Shown: in pieces, positions 35,698 to 44,122 of the stretch
Layout of the letters: the number at the start of each line of letters is the position of its first letter
How positions within the stretch are numbered: the stretch's first letter is position 1
Assembly (NCBI GenBank): GCA_002706885.1
Contig: PAKY01000010.1
Coordinates: 1-48,954, forward strand
Direction of reading: 5' to 3'
DNA: 48,954 nt
From: Phycisphaerae bacterium
GTDB lineage: Bacteria > Planctomycetota > Phycisphaerae > Phycisphaerales > UBA1924
Notes under the pieces: generated by a model
What the model saw: only the letters and a program-made list of their open reading frames with translations
Database searches by the model: none
What the model was told of the DNA's origin: nothing
Translations under genes and position numbers: made by a program

Positions 35698-35715
35698 GCC
35701 CGGGCTTCCCCGGGC
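35698..35715 (+). other. Perfect GC hairpin in the leader of the LptD-like gene
   Basis: GCCCGGG and CCCGGGC pair around CTTC, ending 35 nt before ATG 35751. There is no T tail. Two further GGG/CCC blocks follow. It may affect translation of the gene, whose start lacks a good Shine-Dalgarno. The rest of the 256-bp divergent gap shows nothing else clear. Confidence 0.4.
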
Positions 35716-35750
35716 GTCCCGGGGCCGCGCGACTTCCACGCCAAGAGCCC

Positions 35751-38700
35751 ATGACCCCCTCGCACGCCGCCAGGTACATCTGCGCCGCCCTCCTCACCGC
35801 GAGCTGCGGCCTTCCGGTCGCCGTGGCGGGTCAGGCTGTGCAACCGGCCCAGACTGCGCAGGCAATCGCTCCCGCAGAGCTGTTCCGCCTGCCGATCGAC
35901 CCAACCTCGGGCCCGCTGCGCTTCAGCGCACGCCGAGGTTGGACCTGGCGCGAACCAGCCGGCTCCGCTCCACCGACCACGCGGCTGCTCCTCGACGGTG
36001 AAGTCCGCCTCGTCCTCGCCGACGTCGACGTCAAGGCCGACCGCGCCGCCCTCTGGATCGCCCGCGAACCAGACGCCGCTGGCGCCGACCGCTACCACGT
36101 CTTCATCCTTGCCGAAAATGTCCGCACGCCGAACACCGACCCCGCCCTCGGCGTATCCGCCGCAGAACTGCCGATCGCGGGCGTCGTCATCCCGTCAGGC
36201 CCGATCGAACTCCGCGTCGACGCCCGCTTCGATCGCCCGCCCGAGGGCCGGGAACTCGTCGAGTTCCTCAACAAAGCCAAGATCCGCGTCGACGACATGC
36301 GCTCAGGCCGTCCCCTCCGCCCCCAGCCGAGGATGAACGACCTGACACCGATCAGGCCCGCCGACCTCACCGATCTTCCCTTAGGCAGTCGGCCAACCGC
36401 CCAGCCGCCGGCTGAGCCGCGAAACGAGCCCGTCGACGAACCAACCGACACGGCCCCGCCGCCCGTCGTCACCCCCGTGCCCCGGGCCCCATCGCCACAA
36501 CCCGCGCCTCCCGAAACTCGAGAAACGCCGACGCCCTCGACGCCAACGTCAGACCCCACGCCCGCCCCCTCAGGATCTGAGCAATCGGAACGCCCGAGCG
36601 CACAAACGCCGCCCGCCGCGACCCCATCTCCAGCGGCTGCCCCCGCGGACGTATCGCCCGAAACAACGGAGCGACCCGCGGTGGCCGCCGCGCCAATCGA
36701 CGACGCCGACGAGATCCCGGAGGCCCGCCCGATCTTCGCCGCCGACGGCGTCTTCTATGTGGGCGCGGGCGAGACGGTCATCGTTGAGTCGGGGGAGCAA
36801 GCCAACACCGCCACGCTCATGGGCGGCGTCACGATTCAATACCAGTCGGCCGACGGTCAGCTCGAACTCGTCGCATCCCGAGGCGTGGTGTTCCTCCAGC
36901 CCGGACCGCTTCGCCAATCGCTCGGCCGCCTCGGCGCCGACGAGGTCCGTGGCGTCTACCTCGAAGGAGGCGTCCGCGTCACCGATGGCGACTACACCAT
37001 GCGCGCCGAGCAGGTGTACTACGACGTCCAGGCCAACCGAGCCATCGCCCTCGACACTGTCTTCTGGACCTACGAGCAGCGCATCGGCATGCCGCTCTAC
37101 ATGCGCGCCGACGTCGTCCGCCAGGAAGCCGCCGACGAGTTCAACGCCGAAACCGCCCGCTTCTCGAACACCGCGTTCTTCCGCCCGCATCTCGCGATCG
37201 GCGCCCGCGACCTGACCATCGTCCGCCGCGAGGACGAAGCGGGTGACACGCGGTCGATCATTGACGCCCGGGGCGTCACCCTCCGCGCCGGCCCCGCGCC
37301 GTTCTTCTGGTTCCCTCGCTTCAAGGGCGATCCGGAACGCGTCCCCCTCCGGAACATCGGCTTCAGCGACTCGAACCGCCAGGGCTTCACCGTCCAGACC
37401 GAGTGGGACCCCTTCGTCCTCCTCGGCATCGAACGCCCCGACGGGATCGACGCCGCGCTTGACATCGACTACTACGGCGAACGGGGCGTCGGACTCGGCG
37501 CTCGCGCCGAGTGGGACCGCGGCCGACACTCGGGCGACGCCACAGCCTATTTCCTCCCCGACGACCAGGGCTCCGACATCAGCGTCAGCGGCTCCGAGAT
37601 CAACCGCGACGGCGAGGCACGCGGCATCTTCGTCGGACGGGACTTCTGGTCACTCACCCCGGAATGGACGCTGATCAGCGAGATCGGTCACGTCAGCGAC
37701 CCGCTCCTGACGCAAGACCTCTTCCGAGATCTCGGACGCGATGGCGACGACGTTAACTCCCGCCTCCACCTCCGGAGGCTCGAGGACAACACCCGCCTGA
37801 GCATCGAGGCCGCCGCGACGCTCAACGACTTCGTCGTCAACCAGCACCGCCTCCAGGCCCCGGGCTACAACGTCGACAAGCTCCCCGAGATCGAGCTCGA
37901 CGTCATCGCCGACGACCTCTCCCCGTTTCTCCCGCCAGGTCTCGTGACCCATACCTGGGAAGCGAGCTACACGAACGCGCGAATCCGGCTGAGCGAGGTC
38001 GACGCCGCTGAGCAGGGCTTCCTCTTCCCGGAGCAGTCGCAGCGCGTCTTCGGAGGCGATCCCGAAGACAGCTCGGGCGACGTGCTCCGTGCGCTCGGAT
38101 ACGACGAGTCATTCATCAACCGCTTCGATACCCGCCACGAGTTCACCTCCGTTCTCGACCTCGGCCCTGTCCGTGCGACCCCGTTCGCGGTAGGACGGTT
38201 CACCGCGTATGACGACGATTTCGAGGCCTTCAGCCCGAACGAGGACGACAACGTCCGCCTCTGGGGCGCCGCGGGTGTTCGCCTCTCGACGAGCCTTGTC
38301 CGTGTCGATGACTCGGTCGAATCACGCACCTTCGACCTCCACCGCATCCGCCACATCATCGAGCCGAGCCTGACCCTCTGGCACGCCGAAACCACCGTCC
38401 AGGCACGCGACCTCCCCGTCTACGACGATGATGTCGAGCAACTCGGCGAAGGCAGCGCTATCCGCCTCGCCGTCGACCAAACCTGGCAGACCAAGCGCGG
38501 CGGCCCGGGCAGGTGGCGCAGCGTCGACGTCTTCAAGCTCAACTTCGAGTACGCGTGGGCCGCCGACGACACCGAGCGCGGCACGCCCATCGCCCGCTGG
38601 TACGACGCCCGACCCGAACTCGGCGCCCCGCAGACCTACGCCCGTAGCGCCTTCGAGTGGCAGGTCTCCGAGATCGTCGGCCTCGCGGGCGAGCTGATCT

Positions 38701-39086
38701 ACGACCCCGATATCTCCAGCCCCTCGCGAGAGAGCATCGGCGTCCGTCTCACGCCGGGCCGCGGCTTCGACGCCATCGTCGGCTTCCGACGCCTCGAGGC
38801 CCAGGACGCGACCTACCTCGATACCTCCGTCGGCTACCTCTTCGCCGACAAGTACCAAGTCCGCGCGGGAACGCAGTACAACTTCGTCGCCGAGGACTTC
38901 CAGGACGTCCGCGCCGTCGTCCTCCGCGATTTCCCGGTCGGCCAGTTCGGCGTCTCGATCAGCTACAACAACATCACCAACGAGACCTCGTTCGGCGTGG
39001 TCCTCAGGCCCTTTGGACAGGGAACGGGCCTCGGCTTCGGCGGCGACACCACCAGCTCAAGGCGATCCCTCGGCTTCGGCGGATGA
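35751..39086 (+). CDS. lptD: LptD/OstA-like outer-membrane LPS-assembly protein with a proline-rich linker
   Basis: 1111 residues. A signal peptide (to about residue 27) is followed by a beta domain, a disordered Pro/Thr/Ala linker at about 195-315, an OstA (LptA-like beta-jellyroll) region at about 325-500 (GETVIVESGEQANTATLMGG; VRVTDGDYTMRAEQVYYD), then a long beta-barrel region rich in alternating strands up to about 1075. The family moves LPS to the outer leaflet, which suits a diderm planctomycete. The linker and the extra N-terminal domain are unusual against proteobacterial LptD. Homology is at the domain level only, so the gene name is a working label. The last 30 bp overlap the convergent lipoprotein gene. 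Confidence 0.75.
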   Translation: MTPSHAARYICAALLTASCGLPVAVAGQAVQPAQTAQAIAPAELFRLPIDPTSGPLRFSARRGWTWREPAGSAPPTTRLLLDGEVRLVLADVDVKADRAALWIAREPDAAGADRYHVFILAENVRTPNTDPALGVSAAELPIAGVVIPSGPIELRVDARFDRPPEGRELVEFLNKAKIRVDDMRSGRPLRPQPRMNDLTPIRPADLTDLPLGSRPTAQPPAEPRNEPVDEPTDTAPPPVVTPVPRAPSPQPAPPETRETPTPSTPTSDPTPAPSGSEQSERPSAQTPPAATPSPAAAPADVSPETTERPAVAAAPIDDADEIPEARPIFAADGVFYVGAGETVIVESGEQANTATLMGGVTIQYQSADGQLELVASRGVVFLQPGPLRQSLGRLGADEVRGVYLEGGVRVTDGDYTMRAEQVYYDVQANRAIALDTVFWTYEQRIGMPLYMRADVVRQEAADEFNAETARFSNTAFFRPHLAIGARDLTIVRREDEAGDTRSIIDARGVTLRAGPAPFFWFPRFKGDPERVPLRNIGFSDSNRQGFTVQTEWDPFVLLGIERPDGIDAALDIDYYGERGVGLGARAEWDRGRHSGDATAYFLPDDQGSDISVSGSEINRDGEARGIFVGRDFWSLTPEWTLISEIGHVSDPLLTQDLFRDLGRDGDDVNSRLHLRRLEDNTRLSIEAAATLNDFVVNQHRLQAPGYNVDKLPEIELDVIADDLSPFLPPGLVTHTWEASYTNARIRLSEVDAAEQGFLFPEQSQRVFGGDPEDSSGDVLRALGYDESFINRFDTRHEFTSVLDLGPVRATPFAVGRFTAYDDDFEAFSPNEDDNVRLWGAAGVRLSTSLVRVDDSVESRTFDLHRIRHIIEPSLTLWHAETTVQARDLPVYDDDVEQLGEGSAIRLAVDQTWQTKRGGPGRWRSVDVFKLNFEYAWAADDTERGTPIARWYDARPELGAPQTYARSAFEWQVSEIVGLAGELIYDPDISSPSRESIGVRLTPGRGFDAIVGFRRLEAQDATYLDTSVGYLFADKYQVRAGTQYNFVAEDFQDVRAVVLRDFPVGQFGVSISYNNITNETSFGVVLRPFGQGTGLGFGGDTTSSRRSLGFGG

Positions 39087-40076
39087 CGACGAACTCGCGT
39101 CGCTCTCGACCGCCGTCTCCGTGACCTCGTCCTTGGCTTTGTCACGCTCGTCGATCAGGTTCGCGTACGCGACGAAGATGAGCACCGCCGGAATCGCCGC
39201 CTTCTCGACCGCGGTGTCCGCAAGATCCGTCAGATTCCGGATCCGCCCGCTATCGACGTCGTCCGTCAGGTCATTCGCGACATTCTCGATCGTCCGCAGG
39301 ATGCTCCCGAAAACCATGAGTTCCTGCTTGTTCTGCGGTCGGATCTCCCGGATTCCCGGCAGACCCCACGGGATGACGAGCTGCCACCCATGCTCGGTCA
39401 GCCGCATCGTGAGCCCGATCGGCGGCGCCACTGCCCGGTCGTCCCACGTCAGCGCAACGATGTCATCGGTGACGTAGTCCGTTCCGAGCTTCCCACGCCC
39501 CTCCTCGAGCCATCCATATGGATCCGCGAAGATCTGCTTGAGCAGCGTGTTCACGATCGCCCGCTGCGATTCATTCATCCGCGGAGCGCTCAAACCGCCA
39601 AGCGCCCCACCCGTCGCCGCCGCCCCGCCCGTGTCCAACTGGAGGTCGGGACGCCGCACCCGCGACGCGCCGAAGTTCGACGAACGCCCCGATCCGGGCC
39701 CGCCGCCCGAGATCAGGTACCGCGCCCATGAACTCGCCCGATTTTCCTCAGCCGCCACCTTCGCTTCGGCGCGAAACCGCTCGATCTCCTCCGGAAACCG
39801 TCGCTCGACCGCGTCGCCAAGACGCTGAAGCGACCCGAGCAGCGACCCCGCCTGATTGAGCAACGCCCGCTGCCCCGCGTCCTCCGCATAGATCAGGTCC
39901 GTCAGCCGATCCGCTTCGCCGTTGACGATCATGGCCTGAGCCGAGTCGATCGCCTCGTCGGGCGTGTCGCGCCGATACTCGCGCCGTTCGCCGCACCCCG
40001 CAAGAACGACCGCGGCGAGGGCGCCGGCCAACAAATTTGCGCGCATCTGACCCGTTGTGCGCAACATCACGCTCAT
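39057..40076 (-). CDS. Putative lipoprotein, function unknown
   Basis: About 339 residues. A signal with lipobox LAGC (LAGALAAVVLAGCGE) lies near the N-terminus, so it is probably anchored in a membrane. The mature part is Ala/Glu-rich with a GNAS-like DUF pattern I cannot name: a segment on nucleation (TPDEAIDSAQAMIVNGEADR), a Gly-rich linker (GGGPGSGRSSNFG) and a C-terminal helix with a Ser/Glu tail. The start is uncertain (ATG 40085, 40076, 40067 or 40046); the open frame runs further but lies opposite thiS. The 3' end overlaps the LptD-like gene by 30 bp. Confidence 0.7.
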   Translation of the reverse strand: MSVMLRTTGQMRANLLAGALAAVVLAGCGERREYRRDTPDEAIDSAQAMIVNGEADRLTDLIYAEDAGQRALLNQAGSLLGSLQRLGDAVERRFPEEIERFRAEAKVAAEENRASSWARYLISGGGPGSGRSSNFGASRVRRPDLQLDTGGAAATGGALGGLSAPRMNESQRAIVNTLLKQIFADPYGWLEEGRGKLGTDYVTDDIVALTWDDRAVAPPIGLTMRLTEHGWQLVIPWGLPGIREIRPQNKQELMVFGSILRTIENVANDLTDDVDSGRIRNLTDLADTAVEKAAIPAVLIFVAYANLIDERDKAKDEVTETAVESDASSSSSAEAEGSP

Positions 40077-40113
40077 CGCTCTCATTTTCGCATGAAGCCC
40101 CGCAACCGATTCG

Positions 40114-40119
40114 TAGACT
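40114..40119 (+). promoter_or_regulatory. Candidate -10 element of thiS
   Basis: TAGACT lies 6 nt before ATG 40126, so +1 falls on the A of the start codon. No SD precedes the gene. The -35 region is weak. Confidence 0.35.
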
Positions 40120-40125
40120 CTTCTC

Positions 40126-40329
40126 ATGATCAGTGTCACCGTCAACGGTTCCACCCGTGAGCTCCCCGAGGGCTGCACGATCGCCGAACTCATCACCGAA
40201 CTCGGCCTCGCCGAGGCCATCTGCGCCGCCGAACTCAACGAACGCGTCGTCCCCGTCGCCGAACGGGCCGATAGCCAACTTAATGACGGTGACCGTATCG
40301 AGATCGTCACCCTCGTGGGGGGCGGCTGA
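40126..40329 (+). CDS. thiS: Sulfur carrier protein ThiS
   Basis: A 67-residue beta-grasp protein ending in GG (VTLVGGG), the C-terminus that is adenylated and thiocarboxylated to give sulfur for the thiazole of thiamine. VNGSTRELPEGCTIAELITE and VVPVAERADSQLNDGDRIEI fit the family. MoaD-like proteins are the alternative; the sequence fits ThiS better. It is not next to thiG or thiF, and is cotranscribed with cinA (TGATG overlap). The start lacks an SD and lies behind TAGACT. Confidence 0.85.
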   Translation: MISVTVNGSTRELPEGCTIAELITELGLAEAICAAELNERVVPVAERADSQLNDGDRIEIVTLVGGG

Positions 40330-41735
40330 TGGAGCTGAACGTGGGCGAATGGCGTCACGCGACCGCGTCGATCCTGTCCATCGGCGACGAGCTCGTCCGT
40401 GGCCAGACCCTCGATACCAACTCCAAGTGGCTCGCCGACCGCCTCTCGCTCGCCGGCATCGAGGTCGTCGAGCACGCCACGGTCGATGACGACGAACGCC
40501 GCATCGCCAGGGCGCTTGAACGCCTCGGCGCCGCCACCGACCTGATCGTGGTCACGGGCGGCCTCGGTCCCACCGCCGACGACCTGACCCGCTTCTCCCT
40601 CGCCCGAGTCCTGAGCGGCGGCCCGGACGCCGATCGTGCGTCCCTTGCCACCGACGCCGATTCACTCGAACAGCTCAAAACCTGGTTCGCGGGCCGCGGC
40701 AAGCCCATCCCCGAGGCCAACGCCGTTCAGGCCCTCTGCCCCGCCGGCGCGACCATGCTCGCCAACGACAACGGCACGGCTCCGGGCCTCCACGCGGCAA
40801 TCGACCGCCTCGCGTGCGATGTCTTCTGCCTCCCGGGCCCCCCGCGCGAACTCCAGCCGATGTTCGCCCGCTACATCGAGCCGACGCTCCGTGGCGCCGG
40901 CAGAGGTGTTTCAGGGGTCCGCCTGCTCCTCACTTTCGGCCTCGGAGAATCCGCCGTCGCCGACCCCATCGGCCCGCTCATGGACCGCGACCGCCCCGAT
41001 AGAGGTCTTCCGCTCATTGGCACGACGGCCAGCCGAGGCGTCGTCACATGCCGCATCCGCCACACCGCAACCGACGAGACCACCCTCCGCGACGCCCTTG
41101 ATCACGCCGAAGACGAACTCCGGGCCATCCTCGGCCCCGCTGTCTTCGACCGCCGCGACCCGGCCAAGGGCGACGACATCGATGTCACGCTCGCCCTCCC
41201 CGCGACGCTCATCGACCTCTGCCGCGACGCTGGCGCCCGCCTCGTGACCGCCGAGAGCTGTTCCGCGGGGCTTCTGGCTTCGATGATCGCCGACGTCCCA
41301 GGCGCCAGCGACGTCCTCAGCGCGGGGTGGCTGACCTACGCGAACGAGGCCAAGACGTCGATGCTCGGCGTCCCCGCCGACACGATCAAGGCCCACGGCG
41401 CCGTGAGCTCCGAGGTCGCCCGCGCGATGGCCAGCGGCGCCCTCGAACGGGGATGCGACCTCGACCCCGCCGTCCGCTTCGCCGCGGCAATCACGGGGAT
41501 CGCAGGGCCGGGAGGTGGCACGGAGGAAAAGCCCGTGGGAACGGTCTGGATCGCGGTCGCGGACCGGGTCACGGGCGAGATCGACCCCCGCCGCTTCCTA
41601 TTCAAGGGCAACCGCCTCGCAGTCCGCGAGTGGTCGGCCCGCGCGGCGATGGGGATGGTCCGCCTGGCCCTTCTCGGCGAGAACATGGAACTGCTCGGCG
41701 AGGTCGAACGCCTCGGCGCCAAGGCCTTCACCTAG
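40329..41735 (+). CDS. cinA: CinA family protein (COG1058 domain plus NMN amidohydrolase domain)
   Basis: 468 residues. The N-terminal part (SIGDELVRGQTLDTNSKWLA, VVTGGLGPTADDLTR, PGPPRELQPMF) is the MoCF/COG1058 domain, with ADP-ribose pyrophosphatase activity in some homologues. The C-terminal part (TAESCSAGLLASMIADVPGAS; AAITGIAGPGGGTEEKPVGT) is the CinA-C/PncC domain that deamidates NMN in NAD recycling. ATG 40329 overlaps the thiS stop by 1 bp. Despite its name, a competence role is not indicated here. Confidence 0.93.
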   Translation: MELNVGEWRHATASILSIGDELVRGQTLDTNSKWLADRLSLAGIEVVEHATVDDDERRIARALERLGAATDLIVVTGGLGPTADDLTRFSLARVLSGGPDADRASLATDADSLEQLKTWFAGRGKPIPEANAVQALCPAGATMLANDNGTAPGLHAAIDRLACDVFCLPGPPRELQPMFARYIEPTLRGAGRGVSGVRLLLTFGLGESAVADPIGPLMDRDRPDRGLPLIGTTASRGVVTCRIRHTATDETTLRDALDHAEDELRAILGPAVFDRRDPAKGDDIDVTLALPATLIDLCRDAGARLVTAESCSAGLLASMIADVPGASDVLSAGWLTYANEAKTSMLGVPADTIKAHGAVSSEVARAMASGALERGCDLDPAVRFAAAITGIAGPGGGTEEKPVGTVWIAVADRVTGEIDPRRFLFKGNRLAVREWSARAAMGMVRLALLGENMELLGEVERLGAKAFT

Positions 41736-41738
41736 AGT
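41733..41738 (+). promoter_or_regulatory. Candidate -10 element of purD
   Basis: TAGAGT overlaps the cinA stop (TAG) and lies 5 nt before GTG 41744. No SD and no good -35; reported because it fits the window-wide pattern. Confidence 0.25.
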
Positions 41739-41743
41739 GCCCC

Positions 41744-43066
41744 GTGAGTGACCAAGCACGCAAACTGAACGTCCTTCTCATCGGCGGTGGGGGCCGAGAG
41801 CACGCCATGGCCGCCGCCATCGCCCGCTCGCCCCGCCTCGGCGAGTTCTACGCGACCGACACCGCCAACCCGGGCATCGCGGCCCTTGCGAAGACCGTCG
41901 AGGTAAGCGGCAAGCCTGCGGCGACGAAGGACCTGCCGTACTTCTGCGACCATCACGCGATCGACCTCGTCGTCATCGGACCCGAGGATCCGCTCGCGGC
42001 GGGTCTGGCCGACAAGCTCTCGACGCGCAAGGACGGAACGCCGCGGTTCGTCTTCGGTCCCAGCGCCGCCGCAGCGAGGCTCGAAGCCGACAAGGCCTAC
42101 GCCAAGAGCCTCATGCGGGCGGGATCGATCCCGACGGCCGAAGGACGCGTCTTCAAGGATGCGGAGGCCGCGATCGCCTACGTCGAGTCCCGCGATGACC
42201 CGGTCGTGGTGAAGGCCGCGGGCCTCGCCAAGGGCAAGGGCGTGGTCGTGCCCGAAACAACGGCCGAAGCGGTCGACGCGGTCCGACGGATCATGATCGA
42301 CAAAGCGTTCGGCGACGCGGGCACGAACGTCGTCATCGAGGAGAAGCTCGTCGGCCGCGAGGCTTCCGTGCTCGCCCTCGTCGATGGCCGAAACGTCATG
42401 CTGCTCCCGCCCTGCCGCGACCACAAGCGGCTCCGCGACAACGACATGGGGCCGAACACGGGCGGCATGGGCGCGTTCTGTCCCGCGACGGACATCGATG
42501 ACGCGACGATGAGCATCATCGAGCGGGACGTGCTCGTCGCGATCGTGGATGCTCTGCGACGCGACGGCGCCGAGTTCCGGGGTGTGCTCTACGCAGGTGT
42601 GATGCTCACGCCCGCCGGCCCGAAGGTCCTCGAGTACAACGTCCGGTTCGGCGACCCCGAGTGTCAGCCGATGCTTGCCCGCCTGACCTCCGACCCGCTT
42701 GATCTCATGCTCCGGACCGCGCAGGGATCGCTCGACGGCGCCCGACCCACATGGGACGACCGCGCCGCGGTGTGCATCGTGCTCGCGGCCCACGGCTACC
42801 CGGACGACCCACGCAAGGGCGATGTGATCACGGGCATCGACAAGGCCGAAGCGATGGCGGACGTCAGCGTGCAGTACGCAGGCGTGCGGAGGCTCGAGGA
42901 CGGCTCGCTCGTCACGGCGGGCGGTCGAGTGCTCGGCGTCACCGCGCTGGGCACGAATGTCGTGGACGCGCGCGCGAAGGCGTACGCCGCGGCGAACGTG
43001 ATCGAGTTTGAGGGCAAGCACATGCGCCGGGATATCGCGGTCTCAGCCGTCGCTGCCCGCGTCTGA
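41744..43066 (+). CDS. purD: Phosphoribosylamine-glycine ligase
   Basis: 440 residues of the ATP-grasp family that makes GAR in purine synthesis. The start is near GGGGREHAMAAAIARSP; VVKAAGLAKGKGVVV, MGPNTGGMGAFCP and LEYNVRFGDPECQ follow. The start is the GTG at 41744, 9 nt after the cinA stop; the frame is open far upstream inside cinA and is not used. TAGAGT at 41733 suggests a promoter directly before it. The last 24 bp overlap the convergent gene. Confidence 0.96.
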   Translation: MSDQARKLNVLLIGGGGREHAMAAAIARSPRLGEFYATDTANPGIAALAKTVEVSGKPAATKDLPYFCDHHAIDLVVIGPEDPLAAGLADKLSTRKDGTPRFVFGPSAAAARLEADKAYAKSLMRAGSIPTAEGRVFKDAEAAIAYVESRDDPVVVKAAGLAKGKGVVVPETTAEAVDAVRRIMIDKAFGDAGTNVVIEEKLVGREASVLALVDGRNVMLLPPCRDHKRLRDNDMGPNTGGMGAFCPATDIDDATMSIIERDVLVAIVDALRRDGAEFRGVLYAGVMLTPAGPKVLEYNVRFGDPECQPMLARLTSDPLDLMLRTAQGSLDGARPTWDDRAAVCIVLAAHGYPDDPRKGDVITGIDKAEAMADVSVQYAGVRRLEDGSLVTAGGRVLGVTALGTNVVDARAKAYAAANVIEFEGKHMRRDIAVSAVAARV

Positions 43067-44080
43067 TCCGCCTCCGCCGACGCTCCGGATCCTCGAGACC
43101 CCTCCAACGAGTTCCCCGAGCCGCTGCGCGTCGAGACGCATCATGACCCGCCCGATCGGCGTGGCTTCGTCGCCGACGACGACAGACGCCTCGGCGATGA
43201 CATCCCCTCGTGCCGAAACGACGTGCATCGATTGGCGGAGCGACCGATCGGCGCCGAGCGACGTTGTCAGTCGGATCGTCAAGGGCGTCTCGAACTCGGC
43301 GGGCGGTGGGGCGTCGATCAGTTCAGATTCTCGCAGCCGCGACACGGCCTCGAGCCACTGCTCGACGTCCTCTCTCGCGACCTCCACATTGGCCCCGTCG
43401 TCGATCCATCGACCCGCTCGACGCTCGAGCGACCGCGACGCGACCGCCTGCGGATTCTCGCTGATCGCTTCGACGCGGGTCGGTCCGACACCCGCTCGGA
43501 AGAGCGGCGCCGCTCGACGCCACGACGCGAGGGCCGGCAGGCTCACGAGTCCTCGCGTCGAACTCGACGCCAGCGCATCGACGGTCACGCCATCGGGCTG
43601 AACGAGTCGGACCGCTCCGCGACCGCCGAGCGAGAGTCCGCCCGGCGCCACGATCGACGTCGTCCGATCGCCCTCCACGATGTCGAGCCGCGGCGCCCCG
43701 TTGTACCGAGCGTCGTCCGTCGACGCTTCGTCTGAGGGAAGCAGTTCCGATGTCGCGAGGCCCCGAAGCGAACCCGAGATCACGCCGTCTTCGCCGGGCC
43801 ACTGCCAGAGCGCTTTCCCGGCAGCGTCCAGGCGCGTCACCAGCCAGCCGGGGCCGAGTTCATCCCAGCGCTCGGCACTGACCACGCCGCCCGGACCGCT
43901 GATCCGAACGGCGGTGACGGACGCCGGATCGATTCCCGGTCGGATGGGAGGCGGGGCGTTGCGTGCAACGGCGGGCGAACCGTTGGCATCGACGCGGGAT
44001 CCGTCGGGCGTTGTCACCCAGACGAGAACCACCGCGACCGAGGCCACGATCCATGTGATGAGAACGCTTCGCCAACGCAT
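43043..44080 (-). CDS. Membrane-anchored protein of unknown function (DUF4340-like plan)
   Basis: 345 residues. One N-terminal membrane helix (RSVLITWIVASVAVVLVWV) is followed by a soluble, beta-rich domain. The second part, ASVTAVRISGPGG, then WLVTRLDAAGKALWQWP, recalls DUF4340 proteins, which sit next to gliding-type ABC transporters, but none is here. It is convergent with purD (24-bp overlap) and divergent from the amidotransferase gene. TAGTGT lies 7 nt before ATG 44080, with no SD. I do not assign a function. Confidence 0.6.
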   Translation of the reverse strand: MRWRSVLITWIVASVAVVLVWVTTPDGSRVDANGSPAVARNAPPPIRPGIDPASVTAVRISGPGGVVSAERWDELGPGWLVTRLDAAGKALWQWPGEDGVISGSLRGLATSELLPSDEASTDDARYNGAPRLDIVEGDRTTSIVAPGGLSLGGRGAVRLVQPDGVTVDALASSSTRGLVSLPALASWRRAAPLFRAGVGPTRVEAISENPQAVASRSLERRAGRWIDDGANVEVAREDVEQWLEAVSRLRESELIDAPPPAEFETPLTIRLTTSLGADRSLRQSMHVVSARGDVIAEASVVVGDEATPIGRVMMRLDAQRLGELVGGVSRIRSVGGGGSDAGSDG

Positions 44081-44087
44081 CGCGGCA

Positions 44088-44093
44088 ACACTA
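44088..44093 (-). promoter_or_regulatory. Candidate -10 element of the membrane-anchored unknown
   Basis: TAGTGT on the minus strand, 7 nt before ATG 44080, so +1 is one base before the start codon. No SD. Confidence 0.3.
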
Positions 44094-44122
44094 GCGGGAA
44101 CGGCGCCCGAGCGTCGATACGG

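Noticed and set aside
35696-35698. ATG immediately before the hairpin as the LptD-like start
   Set aside because: It is not in frame with the LptD-like product (55 nt offset) and its frame soon ends.
40077-40475. N-terminal extension of the lipoprotein frame opposite thiS
   Set aside because: Antisense to thiS and the cinA start; the lipobox signal begins only near 40046-40076.
41327-41743. N-terminal extension of purD running inside cinA
   Set aside because: PurD homology begins right after GTG 41744; the extension is a mirror of cinA in another frame.
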